Part shown: in pieces, positions 12,434 to 21,426 of the stretch | How positions within the stretch are numbered: position 1 is the stretch's first letter | How the letters are laid out: each line of letters begins with the position of its first letter | Assembly (NCBI GenBank): GCA_001603275.1 | Contig: LUYM01000023.1 | Span: 124,001 to 188,000, forward strand | Direction: 5' to 3' | DNA from: Actinomycetales bacterium Actino_02 | GTDB lineage: Bacteria > Actinomycetota > Actinomycetes > Propionibacteriales > Propionibacteriaceae | Length of the DNA: 64,000 nucleotides | Notes under the pieces: generated by a model | Databases searched by the model: none | What the model was told of the DNA's origin: nothing | Seen by the model: the letters and a program-made list of their open reading frames with translations, nothing else | Program-made: the position numbers and the translations under genes

Positions 12434-12910
12434 AGCGATATCAGCGAAGCTGCCCGCACAGGCTGCAGCCAGATCGTCGGGGGCGAGCTCGACCTGCAGA
12501 CCGCGGCGGCCGGCCGAGACCAGGATGGTCTCCCACAGCTGGGCGGTCTCGTCGATCACCGTGGGCAGCGGGTTCTTCTGACCCAGTGGCGACACTCCGC
12601 CCAGCAGGTAGCCGGTGCTGCGGGTGACCAGCGCCTTGTCGGCCATGACCGCCTTCTTGGCGCCCATCACCTGCGCGAAGTGCTTCAGGTCCAGCTGGGT
12701 GGCGACCGGGACCACGGCCACGGCCAGTTCGGGACGTTCTGCACCCAGGTCGACGACCAGCGTCTTGAAGAGCCGCTCCGGGTCCATGCCGAGAGCCGCG
12801 GCGGCCTCGGCCCCGTAGTTGATCACGGCAGGGTCATGGTCGTAGGGGTGGACGACGTGGGCGATGCCGGCCTGGACCAGAACCTCGAGCGCAGCGGTTG
12901 CCGCCGGCAT
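12428..12910 (-). CDS. ybaK: YbaK-type Cys-tRNA(Pro)/aminoacyl-tRNA deacylase
   Basis: A 160-residue trans-acting editing enzyme that hydrolyses mischarged tRNA, classically Cys-tRNA(Pro). Recognisable family segments are YDHDPAVINYGAEAAAALG, FKTLVVDL, VVPVATQLDLK and GYLLGGVSPLGQKNPLPTVID; the last contains the conserved GGxSPxGxK substrate-pocket motif. Length is normal. Its ATG overlaps the stop of the upstream minus-strand gene by one base, so it is translated from a DUF554-ybaK bicistronic message. It faces the CYTH-CHAD gene tail to tail. Confidence 0.92.
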   Translation of the reverse strand: MPAATAALEVLVQAGIAHVVHPYDHDPAVINYGAEAAAALGMDPERLFKTLVVDLGAERPELAVAVVPVATQLDLKHFAQVMGAKKAVMADKALVTRSTGYLLGGVSPLGQKNPLPTVIDETAQLWETILVSAGRRGLQVELAPDDLAAACAGSFADIAR

Positions 12911-13647
12911 CAGAGCACAGCTCCCACCAGTGCCACCAGGACCGGGGCCAGCACCAGTGCCGGCAGGAGATCTCCGACCGGAATCTGCTTGATGCCGGCC
13001 AGCCGGAAGCCCAGGCCCAGCAGAATCACTCCGCCGGTGGCTCCCAGCGCGTCCACTTGGGCGACCGGCAGGAAGTTGCCCAAGGCGAAGCCCAGCAGGG
13101 TCAACAACCCTTGGTAGATGGCCAGTGGCAGCACCGAGACCAGCACGCCGATCCCGAAGGTGGAGGCGAAGGCGATGGCCGCGAACCCGTCCATCACGGC
13201 CTTGACCAGCAGTTGCTCCGAACCGTGACCTAAGCCATCGGACAACGAGCCCAGGATGGCCAGCGGGCCGATGCAGAACACCAAGGTCGCGGTGACCGCA
13301 CCTTCGACGAAACGACCATCCTCGGCGCCGCGGGAGAACCGTTGGTGCAGAGAGTTCACGGCGCCGTCGAGCCGATCCTCGATCCGCAGAATCGAGCCGA
13401 TGATGCCGCCGATCAGCAAGGCGCCGAGCACGATCAGCAACGGTGCCGACGAGCCGACTTCGGCGGTCAGTGCGGGGGACAGCCCTGACGCGATCGACGA
13501 GGCACCGATCACCATCGTGAACAGGCCAAGCACCTGGGTGACCAGGGTGCGGGTTCGCTCACGGAGTCGGTGCCCGGCCAGCACCCCCAACCCGGTACCG
13601 AGCGCGATGGCGGCGACATTGGCGACGGTGCCCAGCCCGATGAACAT
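12910..13647 (-). CDS. DUF554 family membrane protein
   Basis: A 245-residue membrane protein with about seven hydrophobic segments, beginning MFIGLGTVANVAAIALGTG. The segment with GSSIASGLSPALT and the later ILLGLGFRLAGIKQIPVGDLLPAL match the DUF554 (YdfK-like) family, for which no transport substrate is firmly established. It is the first gene of a two-gene minus-strand unit with ybaK. It diverges from hisD across a 100-base gap. I found no convincing -10 on this strand. Confidence 0.82.
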   Translation of the reverse strand: MFIGLGTVANVAAIALGTGLGVLAGHRLRERTRTLVTQVLGLFTMVIGASSIASGLSPALTAEVGSSAPLLIVLGALLIGGIIGSILRIEDRLDGAVNSLHQRFSRGAEDGRFVEGAVTATLVFCIGPLAILGSLSDGLGHGSEQLLVKAVMDGFAAIAFASTFGIGVLVSVLPLAIYQGLLTLLGFALGNFLPVAQVDALGATGGVILLGLGFRLAGIKQIPVGDLLPALVLAPVLVALVGAVL

Positions 13648-13735
13648 GAGGGCTAGTCAACCACCAGCGACCCGGCCGGCTGGGCCAGGTGCCCACGAAC
13701 GGACGCGGTGCAGGCCGTCGGCTGAGCCCAGCCAA

Positions 13736-13741
13736 TAGAAT
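13736..13741 (+). promoter_or_regulatory. -10 hexamer, leaderless promoter of the his operon
   Basis: TAGAAT is followed by six bases and then the GTG of hisD at 13748, which predicts a transcript starting on the start codon with no attenuation leader. An 8-base inverted pair, GGCTGGGC (13678-13685) and GCCCAGCC (13726-13733), ends two bases upstream. The rest of the 100-base divergent gap holds nothing else recognisable. Confidence 0.6.
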
Positions 13742-13747
13742 CCCGGT

Positions 13748-15049
13748 GTGCTCACAACCATCGACCTCCGCGGAGTCAGCGTTCCCGATTACCGCGCCGT
13801 GGTGCCGCGGGCCGGTTTCGATGTCGCTGCCGCCACCACCGTGGTCCAGCCGATCATCGACGCCGTCGCCGAGCGTGGTGCCGCGGCCCTGGCCGAGTTC
13901 TCCGAGCGCTTCGACCATGTGGTTCCGCACAGCTTCCGGGTGCCAGCGGAGGCGTTGGCTACGGCTTTGGCCGGCCTGGACGCCGAGGTTCGCGCGGCTT
14001 TCGAGGTGGCCATCGACCGCCGCCGCCGAGTTGCTGAAGCTGAGGCCGCGCACGAGCCGGTGCGCGTCGAACTCGCAGCCGGGGCGATCGTCGAGCAGCG
14101 GTTGGTGCCGGTCGGCCGGGTGGGTCTGTACGTCCCCGGCGGCTTGGCGCCGTTGGCCTCCAGTGTGCTGATGAACGTCGTGCCGGCCCAGGTGGCCGGG
14201 GTTGCGTCGATCGCGGTGGCCAGCCCGCCGCAGGCCGAGTTCGACGGGCTCCCGCACCCGAACATCCTGGCGGTGTGTGCGCTGCTCGGCGTTGAAGAGG
14301 TCTACGCCGTCGGTGGCGCTCAGGCCATCGCCATGTTCGCCTACGGGGTGGACGGGCTGTGCGCGCCGGTGGATCTGGTCACCGGCCCCGGCAACATCTA
14401 CGTGGTGGCGGCCAAGCGACTGCTCCGCGGACGGATCGGCATCGACTCCGAGGCCGGCCCCACCGAGATCGCCATCCTGGCCGACGAAACGGCGAACCCG
14501 GTCTACGTGGCCGCTGATCTGATCTCCCAGGCCGAGCACGACCCGCTGGCTGCCAGCGTGCTGGTCACCACCTCGCCGGAGCTGGCCGAGGCGGTGCGGG
14601 CCGAGCTGGAGCCGCAGATCGCCGTCACCACGCACGCGGAGAGGATTCGCACCGCCCTGGGCGGAGCCCAGTCCGCCGTGGTCCTGGTCTCCGACCTGGA
14701 GCAGGGGATCGCCGTGGTCGATGCCTATGCCGCCGAGCACCTGGAGATTCAGACCGCCGATGCCGCCGCCGTGGCCTCGCGGATCCGCAATGCGGGAGCC
14801 ATCTTCGTGGGCTCGTTCTCCCCGGTGTCGCTGGGTGACTACAGCGCGGGCTCGACTCACGTGCTACCCACGGCCGGCTGCGCCTGCCACTCGTCGGGAC
14901 TGAATGTGCACAGCTTCCGCAAGCAGGTGCACGTCATCGACTACTCGCGCGAGGCGCTGCTTGAGGTGGCCGGTGTGGTGGAGACCTTTGCCGCCGCGGA
15001 GAATCTTCCCGCGCACGGGGCCGCGGTCACGGTTCGGCGGCGCTCGTGA
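13748..15049 (+). CDS. hisD: histidinol dehydrogenase
   Basis: Zinc-dependent enzyme for the last two oxidations of histidine synthesis (histidinol to histidine). 433 aa, normal length. Family hallmarks: [33 protein letters not shown], the dinucleotide-binding [16 protein letters not shown], and [11 protein letters not shown]. The QAEHDPLA segment and the C-terminal EHLEIQT carry zinc and catalytic residues. First gene of hisDCBHA; the hisD stop overlaps the hisC GTG (GTGA). The GTG start at 13748 is supported by the promoter six bases away. Confidence 0.97.
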   Translation: MLTTIDLRGVSVPDYRAVVPRAGFDVAAATTVVQPIIDAVAERGAAALAEFSERFDHVVPHSFRVPAEALATALAGLDAEVRAAFEVAIDRRRRVAEAEAAHEPVRVELAAGAIVEQRLVPVGRVGLYVPGGLAPLASSVLMNVVPAQVAGVASIAVASPPQAEFDGLPHPNILAVCALLGVEEVYAVGGAQAIAMFAYGVDGLCAPVDLVTGPGNIYVVAAKRLLRGRIGIDSEAGPTEIAILADETANPVYVAADLISQAEHDPLAASVLVTTSPELAEAVRAELEPQIAVTTHAERIRTALGGAQSAVVLVSDLEQGIAVVDAYAAEHLEIQTADAAAVASRIRNAGAIFVGSFSPVSLGDYSAGSTHVLPTAGCACHSSGLNVHSFRKQVHVIDYSREALLEVAGVVETFAAAENLPAHGAAVTVRRRS

Positions 15050-16140
15050 AGCCGGACGTGCGACTGTCGGAGCTGCCACTACGTCCCGAACTGGTGGGGG
15101 AGGAGCCCTATGGCGCCCCACAACTGGACGTCCCGGTGCGGCTCAACGTCAACGAGAACCCGTATCCGCCGACGCCGACGATCGTGGCCGAGATGGCGCA
15201 GGCGGTGGCTGCCGCCGCGGCCGAGATCGATCGTTACCCCGATCGCGAGGCGCTGGGCTTGCGCACCGACCTGGCCGAGTACCTGGGCCATGGGCTGACT
15301 GCGGCGAACATCTGGGCGGCCAACGGGTCGAACGAGGTGATGACCCACCTGCTGGGCGCCTTCGCCGGGCCTGGACGCACGGTGCTCACCTTCGCTCCGA
15401 CCTACTCGATGTATCCCGAGTACGCCCGCAACACCCACAGCGAGTACGTCGTGGCGCCTCGGCGGGACGACTTCACGGTCTCGGCGGACGACGCCCTGGC
15501 CGCGATCGCCGCCCACCAGCCGACAGTGGTGTTCATCACGACGCCGAACAACCCGACCGGCACCAGCACGCCGCTGTCCGAGATCGAGAAGATCCTGGCC
15601 GGCACGGAGGCCATCGTGGTGGTGGACGAGGCCTATCAGGAGTTCGCTCGGCACCCCGAGCAGACCGCGCTCACCCTGCTGCCGCGATTCGGAAATCTGG
15701 TGGTCAGCCGGACCATGAGCAAGGCCTTCGCGCTCGCCGGCGGACGGCTGGGCTACCTCGCTGCGGCGCCGGCCATCGTGGACGCGTGCCGGATCGTCCG
15801 GCTGCCGTACCACCTGTCCGCGCAGACCCAGGCGCTGGCCCGAGTCGCCCTGGCCCACGCCGAGGAGATGCTGTCCACGGTGGACGAACTGCGCGCAACC
15901 AGAGACGAGCTGCTGGTTCGGCTTCCTCAACTGGGGGTCGAGGTGATCGACTCCGACGCCAACTTCTGCCTGTTCGGACGCTTCGCCGCCCGGCATGATG
16001 TCTGGCAGCGGTTGCTCGACCGCGGCGTCCTGGTGCGCGAAACCGGGCCGGCCGGCTACTTGCGGGTCTCGGTGGGCACCCCGGCCGAGATGGAACAGTT
16101 CTACCAAGCTCTGTCCGAAGCGATTGAGGAGATTCGATGA
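15046..16140 (+). CDS. hisC: histidinol-phosphate aminotransferase
   Basis: PLP-dependent class I/II aminotransferase (364 aa) that converts imidazole acetol phosphate plus glutamate to histidinol phosphate. Visible motifs: [10 protein letters not shown] at the N-terminus, AANGSNEV, the PLP-ring contact [19 protein letters not shown], and the Schiff-base lysine in [27 protein letters not shown] near the C-terminus provides the phosphate-binding arginine. GTG start overlaps hisD and the stop overlaps hisB (ATGA), so it is an internal operon gene. Confidence 0.96.
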   Translation: MKPDVRLSELPLRPELVGEEPYGAPQLDVPVRLNVNENPYPPTPTIVAEMAQAVAAAAAEIDRYPDREALGLRTDLAEYLGHGLTAANIWAANGSNEVMTHLLGAFAGPGRTVLTFAPTYSMYPEYARNTHSEYVVAPRRDDFTVSADDALAAIAAHQPTVVFITTPNNPTGTSTPLSEIEKILAGTEAIVVVDEAYQEFARHPEQTALTLLPRFGNLVVSRTMSKAFALAGGRLGYLAAAPAIVDACRIVRLPYHLSAQTQALARVALAHAEEMLSTVDELRATRDELLVRLPQLGVEVIDSDANFCLFGRFAARHDVWQRLLDRGVLVRETGPAGYLRVSVGTPAEMEQFYQALSEAIEEIR

Positions 16141-16751
16141 GTGCGCGAACGGCTGTCCGCGAGCGTCGGACCAGCGAGTCCGAGGTACGGGTCAGCCTGA
16201 ACCTGGATGGGACCGGGCAATCGACGATCAGCACCGGGGTCGGCTTCTACGACCACATGCTGACCGCGCTGGCTCGGCACTCCCTGATCGACCTGGACAT
16301 CGCGACCACCGGAGATCTGCACATCGACGGGCACCACAGCATCGAGGACACGGCAATCGTCCTGGGCCAAGCGTTCGCCGAGGCACTGGGCGACAAGGCC
16401 GGCGTGCGCCGCTACGGCGACGCCACCGTCCCGCTCGATGAGGCTTTGGCCCACGCAGTGGTCGACCTGGCCGGACGGGCTTACCTGGTGCACACCGGCG
16501 AGCCCGAGGGCCAGCAGTACGCGATGATCGGAGGTGCGGGACCGCTGTTCGCAGGGTCGATGACCCGGCACGTCTTCGAGTCCTTTGCCATGAATGCCGG
16601 CATCACCGTGCACCTGCGGGTGCTGGCCGGCCGCGATCCGCACCACATCGTGGAGGCTCAGTTCAAGGCGCTGGCTCGCGCCTTGCGAGACGCGGTCGCC
16701 ATCGACCCGCGGATCGCCGGGATCGTTCCGTCCACCAAGGGCAGCCTGTGA
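16137..16751 (+). CDS. hisB: imidazoleglycerol-phosphate dehydratase
   Basis: Manganese enzyme that dehydrates imidazoleglycerol phosphate to imidazole acetol phosphate. At 204 aa it is the monofunctional type without the histidinol-phosphatase domain of enterobacterial HisB. Both duplicated metal-binding motifs are present: [12 protein letters not shown] followed by [16 protein letters not shown], and the second-half [17 protein letters not shown]. The closing VPSTKGSL is family-typical. Starts and ends within 4-base overlaps. Confidence 0.97.
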   Translation: MSARTAVRERRTSESEVRVSLNLDGTGQSTISTGVGFYDHMLTALARHSLIDLDIATTGDLHIDGHHSIEDTAIVLGQAFAEALGDKAGVRRYGDATVPLDEALAHAVVDLAGRAYLVHTGEPEGQQYAMIGGAGPLFAGSMTRHVFESFAMNAGITVHLRVLAGRDPHHIVEAQFKALARALRDAVAIDPRIAGIVPSTKGSL

Positions 16752-17395
16752 CTGCTGAGCGTCCGCTGGTCGCGGTGCTGGACTACGGCTCGGGGAATCT
16801 GCACTCGGCCACCCGGGCACTGGCCGCCGCGGGTGCCGAGGTCGTGCTCAGTGCCGATCCAGATACGTGCCTGAACGCGGACGGTCTGGTCGTCCCCGGG
16901 GTGGGTGCCTTCGCTGCTTGCATGGCCGGGCTGCTGGCTGTGGACGGCGGCCGGATTGTCGCCGAGCGGCTGGCCGCTGGGCGTCCGGTGCTGGGCATCT
17001 GTGTGGGCCATCAGGTGATGTTCGCCGACGGGGTTGAGCACGGCGAGCAGACCGCCGGGTTGGCAGTGCTGCCTGGGGTGGTGGCCGAGCTTGAGGCTCG
17101 TCCGTTGCCGCATATGGGCTGGAACACGGTGGCCGCTGGCTCCGGCAGTCGGATGTTCGCCGGTATCGAAGACCAGCGGTTCTACTTCGTCCACTCCTAC
17201 GGTGTGCGCGAGGTCGACGGCTGGCCGGAGGGTGCTCTGCCGAGCTTCACCGAGCATGGTGGGGACCGCTTCGTGGCCGCCGTCGAGTACGGCCCGCTGT
17301 GGAGCACCCAGTTCCACCCCGAGAAGTCGGGGACGGCCGGGGCGCAGCTGCTGCGCAACTGGCTCACCGTCGTGAAGGAGACCAATGAAGCTTGA
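16748..17395 (+). CDS. hisH: imidazole glycerol phosphate synthase, glutaminase subunit
   Basis: Class I glutamine amidotransferase subunit (215 aa) that feeds ammonia to the HisF cyclase. The oxyanion/nucleophile segment reads [11 protein letters not shown] with the catalytic cysteine, and the catalytic His-Glu pair is in [18 protein letters not shown] is the characteristic HisH segment. The GTG start overlaps hisB and the end overlaps hisA by 11 bases. Its partner gene hisF is not in this cluster or elsewhere in the window, so it must be encoded elsewhere for HisH to work. Confidence 0.95.
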   Translation: MTAERPLVAVLDYGSGNLHSATRALAAAGAEVVLSADPDTCLNADGLVVPGVGAFAACMAGLLAVDGGRIVAERLAAGRPVLGICVGHQVMFADGVEHGEQTAGLAVLPGVVAELEARPLPHMGWNTVAAGSGSRMFAGIEDQRFYFVHSYGVREVDGWPEGALPSFTEHGGDRFVAAVEYGPLWSTQFHPEKSGTAGAQLLRNWLTVVKETNEA

Positions 17396-18107
17396 ACTGT
17401 TGCCGGCCGTCGACGTCCAGGGCGGCCAGGCGGTTCAGCTGGTCCAAGGCGTGGCAGGCAGTGAGAAGGTCTTCGGTGATCCGCTGGCCGCGGCCAAGCG
17501 CTGGCAGGATGCCGGTGCCGAGTGGCTGCATCTGGTCGATCTGGACGCAGCCTTCGGCCGGGGCAGCAATGCCGAGCTGTTGGCCGGCATCATCGCTGAG
17601 CTCGACCTGAAGGTGGAGTTGTCCGGAGGAATTCGGGACGACGCGTCACTGACTCGCGCCTTGGGCACCGGCTGTCGACGGGTGAACATCGGCACCGCAG
17701 CCCTGGAGAACCCGGACTGGTGCGACCAGATCATCGCTGAGTATGGCGACCGGATCGCGATCGGCTTGGACGTCCGTGGCACCCGGCTGGCCGCCCGCGG
17801 TTGGACCCGCGAGGGTGGCGAGCTCTGGCCGACGCTGGACCGGCTGAACGCGGCCGGCTGTACTCGCTATGTGGTGACCGATGTGGCCAGCGACGGCATG
17901 CTCACCGGGCCGAACCTGGAGCTGCTTGCCGAGGTGTGTGCCCGGACCGACGCGAAGGTGGTGGCCAGCGGCGGTATCTCCCAGCTGGACGATCTGCGCG
18001 CACTGCGCGAGCTGGTTCCACTCGGGGTCGAAGGTGCGATCATCGGCACCGCGCTGTATGTGGGCAACTTCACTCTCGAGGAAGCGCTGCATGTCGCCGG
18101 AGCCTGA
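17385..18107 (+). CDS. hisA: ProFAR isomerase (HisA; possibly the bifunctional PriA-type isomerase)
   Basis: TIM-barrel isomerase (240 aa) that opens the ribose of ProFAR in histidine synthesis. The catalytic aspartates are in [10 protein letters not shown] (N-terminal half) and [16 protein letters not shown] (C-terminal half); phosphate-binding loops are ELSGGIRDD and [12 protein letters not shown]. In many actinobacteria HisA also does the TrpF reaction (the PriA/HisA isomerase). No trpF is visible here, so dual function is possible but not shown. ATG lies 11 bases inside hisH, and the 3' end overlaps the GNAT gene by 17 bases. Confidence 0.94.
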   Translation: MKLELLPAVDVQGGQAVQLVQGVAGSEKVFGDPLAAAKRWQDAGAEWLHLVDLDAAFGRGSNAELLAGIIAELDLKVELSGGIRDDASLTRALGTGCRRVNIGTAALENPDWCDQIIAEYGDRIAIGLDVRGTRLAARGWTREGGELWPTLDRLNAAGCTRYVVTDVASDGMLTGPNLELLAEVCARTDAKVVASGGISQLDDLRALRELVPLGVEGAIIGTALYVGNFTLEEALHVAGA

Positions 18108-18903
18108 CCCGGACCTGCAACGCCTACTGGCCGCGCACGACCGGCTGCTGCGTGGCCAGCGCGAGGTGGCCAGTGCGACCCGGCATGCGCAGCTGGGGCC
18201 GCTGTGGCTGGCCGATTTCGGCGGCTACGGAATGGTCAGCTATCAGGGCGTCGACCTCGCCAACGCCGATCTGGACGAGCTGATCGCGTCATCGGTGGAG
18301 TGGTTCACCGAGCGCGGCATCGTCGAGTTTGAGTGGAAGACCCGCGGCCATGACGACCTGCCTGCGCTCGATCCTGCACTGAGGGCTGCGGGGTTCGCGC
18401 CGGACCCGGTCGAGGTGGTGATGATCGGAGAGCCGGCCATGCTGGCCCGCCCTGAGGCGCTGCCGGACGGGCTCGAGTTGCGCCAGGCCGGAGCTGGCGC
18501 GGCCAGTCTGGCCGCCGATGTGGAGGCCGTCTCCCGGCTGCACAGCTCGGTCTTCGAGCACGCGGGGCCGGACCGGCAGGAGCGCACCATCGCCATCCTG
18601 ACCGAGAAGCCGGAGACCATGCAGCTGTGGCTGGTGGCCGAGGGCGACCAGGCCATCTGTGCCGGACGAGTGGATCTGGAGCCACCGGTGGCCGGTCTGT
18701 TCGGGGGCGCCACCGCGCCGCAATGGCGGGGCAGAGGCATCTACCGCACCCTCACCGCTGCACGTGCTCAGGCGGCGGCCGCCGCCGGCTGTGAGCTGAT
18801 CTATGCCGAATGCACGCCGTTCAGCCGGCCCATCCTGGAACGCGCCGGCCTGCGCGCGATCACCAGCACCACGCCCTACCTGTGGCAGGGCGCGGCCAAC
18901 TGA
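18091..18903 (+). CDS. GNAT family N-acetyltransferase
   Basis: A 270-residue protein whose C-terminal half is a GNAT fold. The acetyl-CoA pyrophosphate loop is [18 protein letters not shown], followed by the beta5/helix4 segment [20 protein letters not shown]. The N-terminal half (about 1-120) is less typical and may be a degenerate second GNAT-like unit. The frame stays open far upstream through hisA, but the ATG at 18091 gives a sensible start. Substrate unknown. It occupies the place where actinobacterial operons often carry hisF. Confidence 0.8.
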   Translation: MSPEPDPDLQRLLAAHDRLLRGQREVASATRHAQLGPLWLADFGGYGMVSYQGVDLANADLDELIASSVEWFTERGIVEFEWKTRGHDDLPALDPALRAAGFAPDPVEVVMIGEPAMLARPEALPDGLELRQAGAGAASLAADVEAVSRLHSSVFEHAGPDRQERTIAILTEKPETMQLWLVAEGDQAICAGRVDLEPPVAGLFGGATAPQWRGRGIYRTLTAARAQAAAAAGCELIYAECTPFSRPILERAGLRAITSTTPYLWQGAAN

Positions 18904-18907
18904 GGGA

Positions 18908-19996
18908 TCACGGCACCCGGGCGGTCCACTCCGGAGTGGAGAACTTGGTCCGGACCAGTTCCTCAGCTTTGGCCAACTCGTCCGCGGTGAGCTCGGAGTC
19001 GACCACCCGGTAGAGCTCGCGGAAGGTCTGGCTGAACGAGGCCATCACCTCGGCGCGGCCGAGATGAGTCTGCGAGCGAACCGGGTCGACTCGCTTGTTG
19101 GCGCTCTTGGTGCCCTTGTCGGACAGCTTCTCTCGACCGATCCGCAGCACCTGCAGCATCTTGTCGGCGTCGATGTCGTAGGCCATCGTCACGTGGTGCA
19201 GCACCGCTCCGCCGACGAACCGCTTCTGGGCGGCTCCGGCCAGCTTGCCGGCATCCGATGCGATGTCGTTCAGCCCGGCATAGTGGGCCTGGACGCCGAC
19301 CCGCTCCAATGCGGTGAGCACCCACTGGTCGAGGAAGGCGTAGGAGGCTTCGTAGCTCATTCCGTCCACCAAGGTCTCGGGGACGACCAGAGAGAAGGTG
19401 ATGCAGTTGCCGGCCTCCATGAACATGGCTCCGCCGCCGGAGATCCGCCGGACGACCTGAATCCCCAACTCGGCGGCCGCCTCCTGGTCGACCTCGTTGT
19501 GCAGGGACTGGAAGGAGCCGATCACCACGGCAGGATCGCGCCACTCCCAGAATCGGAAGGTGGGTCCGCGGCGGCCGGCGGCCAACTCGCGTCCCAGCAC
19601 CTCGTCCAGGGCTGCGTGCATCACCGGCGGCAACGGGCCGGGATCCAGGAAGCTGATCTCGTGATCGGCCCAGCCGCTGGCCTTGCCGAGTGCGCGGCGC
19701 ACGGCCATGGCGATCGCATGGGAGTCGAAACCGGCCATGATTAACGGAGCCGGCAGGGTCGCCTCAGTGCGGGCCCGATCCAGAGCTTCCCGCACCCGGC
19801 GGGCCAGCTCGGATGGTGGTGCGGTCACCGGCGTCCCCTGCAGCGAAGAGTTGATCACCTCGAGCGCCTCATCGGGATCGAGGAAGAAGTCACCGTGGAC
19901 GTGAACCTGCTCGATTCGGTCCTCGGTGACGCTCAGATCGACGGCGACCAGCTTTCCGCCGGGCACCTTGTACTCGCCATGCAGAGGCTCGCTCAT
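18908..19996 (-). CDS. lipoate-protein ligase-like protein with permuted domain order
   Basis: A 362-residue member of the biotin/lipoate protein ligase superfamily. Residues about 5-70 (GEYKVPGGKLVAVDL, then HVHGDFFLDP) resemble the small accessory domain that is C-terminal in LplA or separate as LplB; here it comes first. The catalytic domain (about 90-340) has the RRISGGGAMFM loop, the GKLAGAAQ segment with the conserved lysine, and VGGAVLHHVTM. Attachment of lipoate or octanoate to E2/GcvH proteins is the likely role, but no substrate-protein gene is adjacent. It is a single gene, convergent with the GNAT gene, and has a leaderless-type promoter. Confidence 0.85.
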   Translation of the reverse strand: MSEPLHGEYKVPGGKLVAVDLSVTEDRIEQVHVHGDFFLDPDEALEVINSSLQGTPVTAPPSELARRVREALDRARTEATLPAPLIMAGFDSHAIAMAVRRALGKASGWADHEISFLDPGPLPPVMHAALDEVLGRELAAGRRGPTFRFWEWRDPAVVIGSFQSLHNEVDQEAAAELGIQVVRRISGGGAMFMEAGNCITFSLVVPETLVDGMSYEASYAFLDQWVLTALERVGVQAHYAGLNDIASDAGKLAGAAQKRFVGGAVLHHVTMAYDIDADKMLQVLRIGREKLSDKGTKSANKRVDPVRSQTHLGRAEVMASFSQTFRELYRVVDSELTADELAKAEELVRTKFSTPEWTARVP

Positions 19997-20003
19997 GAAG
20001 GCG

Positions 20004-20009
20004 AGAGTA
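20004..20009 (-). promoter_or_regulatory. -10 hexamer, leaderless promoter of the lipoate-ligase-like gene
   Basis: On the minus strand TACTCT is followed by seven bases and the ATG at 19996. No ribosome site is present. It lies 8 bases from the yebC -10 on the other strand. Confidence 0.5.
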
Positions 20010-20016
20010 GGTGGCC

Positions 20017-20022
20017 TAGACT
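20017..20022 (+). promoter_or_regulatory. -10 hexamer of yebC within a palindrome
   Basis: TAGACT lies in the perfect palindrome CCTAGACTAGG (20015-20025), so it reads TAGTCT on the other strand. The predicted yebC leader is about 35 bases with a GGACGGG ribosome site. The 67-base divergent gap holds promoters for both flanking genes and no RNA gene. Confidence 0.5.
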
Positions 20023-20063
20023 AGGGCGCGCAAAATGCACCTGCGACGACGGACGGGATGTAC

Positions 20064-20831
20064 ATGAGCGGTCACTCCAAGTGGGCCACCACCAAGCACA
20101 AGAAGGCTGCCATCGATGCCAAGCGCGGCAAGCTCTTTGCCAAGCTGATCAAGAACATCGAGGTTGCGGCCCGGACCGGTGGCCCCGACCCCTCTGGCAA
20201 CCCCACGTTGTACGACGCGATTCAGAAGGCGCGCAAGAACTCCGTCCCGGTGGACAACATCGACCGTGCGGTCAAGCGTGGCGGCGGTCTCGGCGGAGAA
20301 TCGGTGGACTACATCGAGATCACCTACGAGGCGTACGGCCCGGCCGGCGTGTCGATTCTGATCGAATGCCTCACCGACAACCGCAACCGGTCGGCAGCCG
20401 ACGTGAAGGTGGCCGTGACCCGCAATGGCGGCACCATGGCCGATGTCGGCTCGGTGTCGCGGATCTTCGACCGCAAGGGTGTGGTCGAAGTGGCCAAGGC
20501 CCAGGGCGGCAAGACTCTGACCGAGGACGACCTGCTTGAGGCCACCTTGGACGCCGGTCCGGAGGACGTCACCGACGAGGGCGAGGTCTTCAAGGTGATC
20601 AGCGATCCCAGCGTGCTGGTCGAGGTCCGCAAGGCCGTTCAGGCCGCCGGATTCGACTACGAGTCGGCCGAGGTCCAGTTCATGCCGCAGTACGGCCAGG
20701 CCATCGACTCGGTCGAGACTGCGGAGAAGCTGTTCAAGCTGCTGGACGCCATTGAGGACCTCGACGACGTGCAAAACGTCTACACCAACGAGGACGTGCC
20801 CGACGAGATCGGCGAGCAACTGGCCGAGTGA
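20064..20831 (+). CDS. yebC: YebC/PmpR family protein
   Basis: A 255-residue member of the YebC/PmpR family, known as DNA-binding regulators and, for some members, as translation factors that relieve ribosome stalling. Diagnostic segments: [25 protein letters not shown] at the N-terminus, [14 protein letters not shown], and [15 protein letters not shown]. An ATG two codons upstream (20058) is possible, but the family almost always begins MSGHSKW, and GGACGGG is well placed for 20064. It sits directly ahead of ruvCAB, as in many bacteria, with a separate promoter between them. Confidence 0.95.
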   Translation: MSGHSKWATTKHKKAAIDAKRGKLFAKLIKNIEVAARTGGPDPSGNPTLYDAIQKARKNSVPVDNIDRAVKRGGGLGGESVDYIEITYEAYGPAGVSILIECLTDNRNRSAADVKVAVTRNGGTMADVGSVSRIFDRKGVVEVAKAQGGKTLTEDDLLEATLDAGPEDVTDEGEVFKVISDPSVLVEVRKAVQAAGFDYESAEVQFMPQYGQAIDSVETAEKLFKLLDAIEDLDDVQNVYTNEDVPDEIGEQLAE

Positions 20832-20869
20832 CCCGGCGTGGCAGCCGCGTGGCTGACGGCCGCGCGGGC

Positions 20870-20875
20870 TAGTCT
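20870..20875 (+). promoter_or_regulatory. -10 hexamer of ruvCAB
   Basis: TAGTCT is followed by six bases and an ATG at 20882. The predicted transcript starts on this ATG, which opens a 6-codon ORF ahead of ruvC. The LexA-type box begins on the base after the hexamer. Confidence 0.6.
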
Positions 20876-20891
20876 TCGAACATGCGTTCGG
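20876..20891. promoter_or_regulatory. LexA (SOS) box upstream of ruvC
   Basis: TCGAAC-ATGC-GTTCGG matches the known actinobacterial LexA consensus TCGAAC-N4-GTTCGA at 11 of 12 specified bases. It covers the predicted transcription start, where a bound repressor would block polymerase. Known biology: ruvCAB belongs to the SOS regulon in many bacteria. I saw no second box of this quality in the window. Confidence 0.85.
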
Positions 20892-20902
20892 ATGGCCGCT
20901 GA
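20882..20902 (+). CDS. predicted leaderless 6-codon ORF ahead of ruvC
   Basis: ATG CGT TCG GAT GGC CGC TGA encodes MRSDGR. Its ATG lies exactly six bases after the -10 hexamer, and its TGA shares an A with the ruvC ATG (TGATG). Because ruvC lacks a clear ribosome site, ribosomes could load on the leaderless ATG and restart at ruvC. The ATG is also the spacer of the LexA box, so coincidence is possible. No protein evidence is available. Confidence 0.4.
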   Translation: MRSDGR

Positions 20903-21426
20903 TGCGGGTGCTCGGTGTCGACCCTGGCCTGACCAGGTGCGGAGTCGGCGTGGTCGAGGGTGGACCGGGCCGGCCCCTGCAGTTGGTCGCGGTGGGCGTG
21001 ATCACCACTCCGTCTGACCTGGAGCTTCCGCAGCGGCTGCTGCGGATCGAGGCCGGGCTGAGCGAGTGGGTTGCCGAGAACCGTCCTGACGCGGTGGCCG
21101 TCGAGCGGGTCTTCGCCGACCAGAACGTGCTGTCGGTGATCGGGACGGCTCAGGCGGCCGGGCTGGCCATGCTGGTGGCTGCGCGGGCCGGCCTACCGGT
21201 GCACACCCACACCCCGACCGAAGTCAAAGCGGCAATCACCGGCTCTGGCAGGGCGGACAAGGCCCAGGTCGGCGCGATGGTGGCCCGACTGCTCAAGCTG
21301 AGCGCGGCCCCGAAGCCGGCCGACGCCGCCGACGCGGTGGCGCTGGCCATCTGTCATCTGTGGCGCGGCGCGGCCGACGACCGGATCGCGGCGGCGCTGG
21401 CCCGACAGGGAAGGACGACCAGATGA
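20902..21426 (+). CDS. ruvC: Holliday junction resolvase RuvC
   Basis: Endonuclease (174 aa) that cuts Holliday junctions in complex with RuvAB. The catalytic acidic residues are in [14 protein letters not shown] (first Asp), AVERVF (Glu), and the C-terminal [14 protein letters not shown] (two Asp). The DNA-contacting segment [15 protein letters not shown] is also typical. Length is normal. ATG at 20902 overlaps the stop of the preceding 6-codon ORF, and the stop overlaps ruvA (ATGA). It is likely induced by DNA damage through the LexA box at 20876. Confidence 0.97.
   Translation: MRVLGVDPGLTRCGVGVVEGGPGRPLQLVAVGVITTPSDLELPQRLLRIEAGLSEWVAENRPDAVAVERVFADQNVLSVIGTAQAAGLAMLVAARAGLPVHTHTPTEVKAAITGSGRADKAQVGAMVARLLKLSAAPKPADAADAVALAICHLWRGAADDRIAAALARQGRTTR

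Noticed and set aside
18803-19744. 313-residue plus-strand frame over the lipoate-ligase-like gene
   Set aside because: Antisense shadow; the minus-strand frame carries the conserved ligase motifs.
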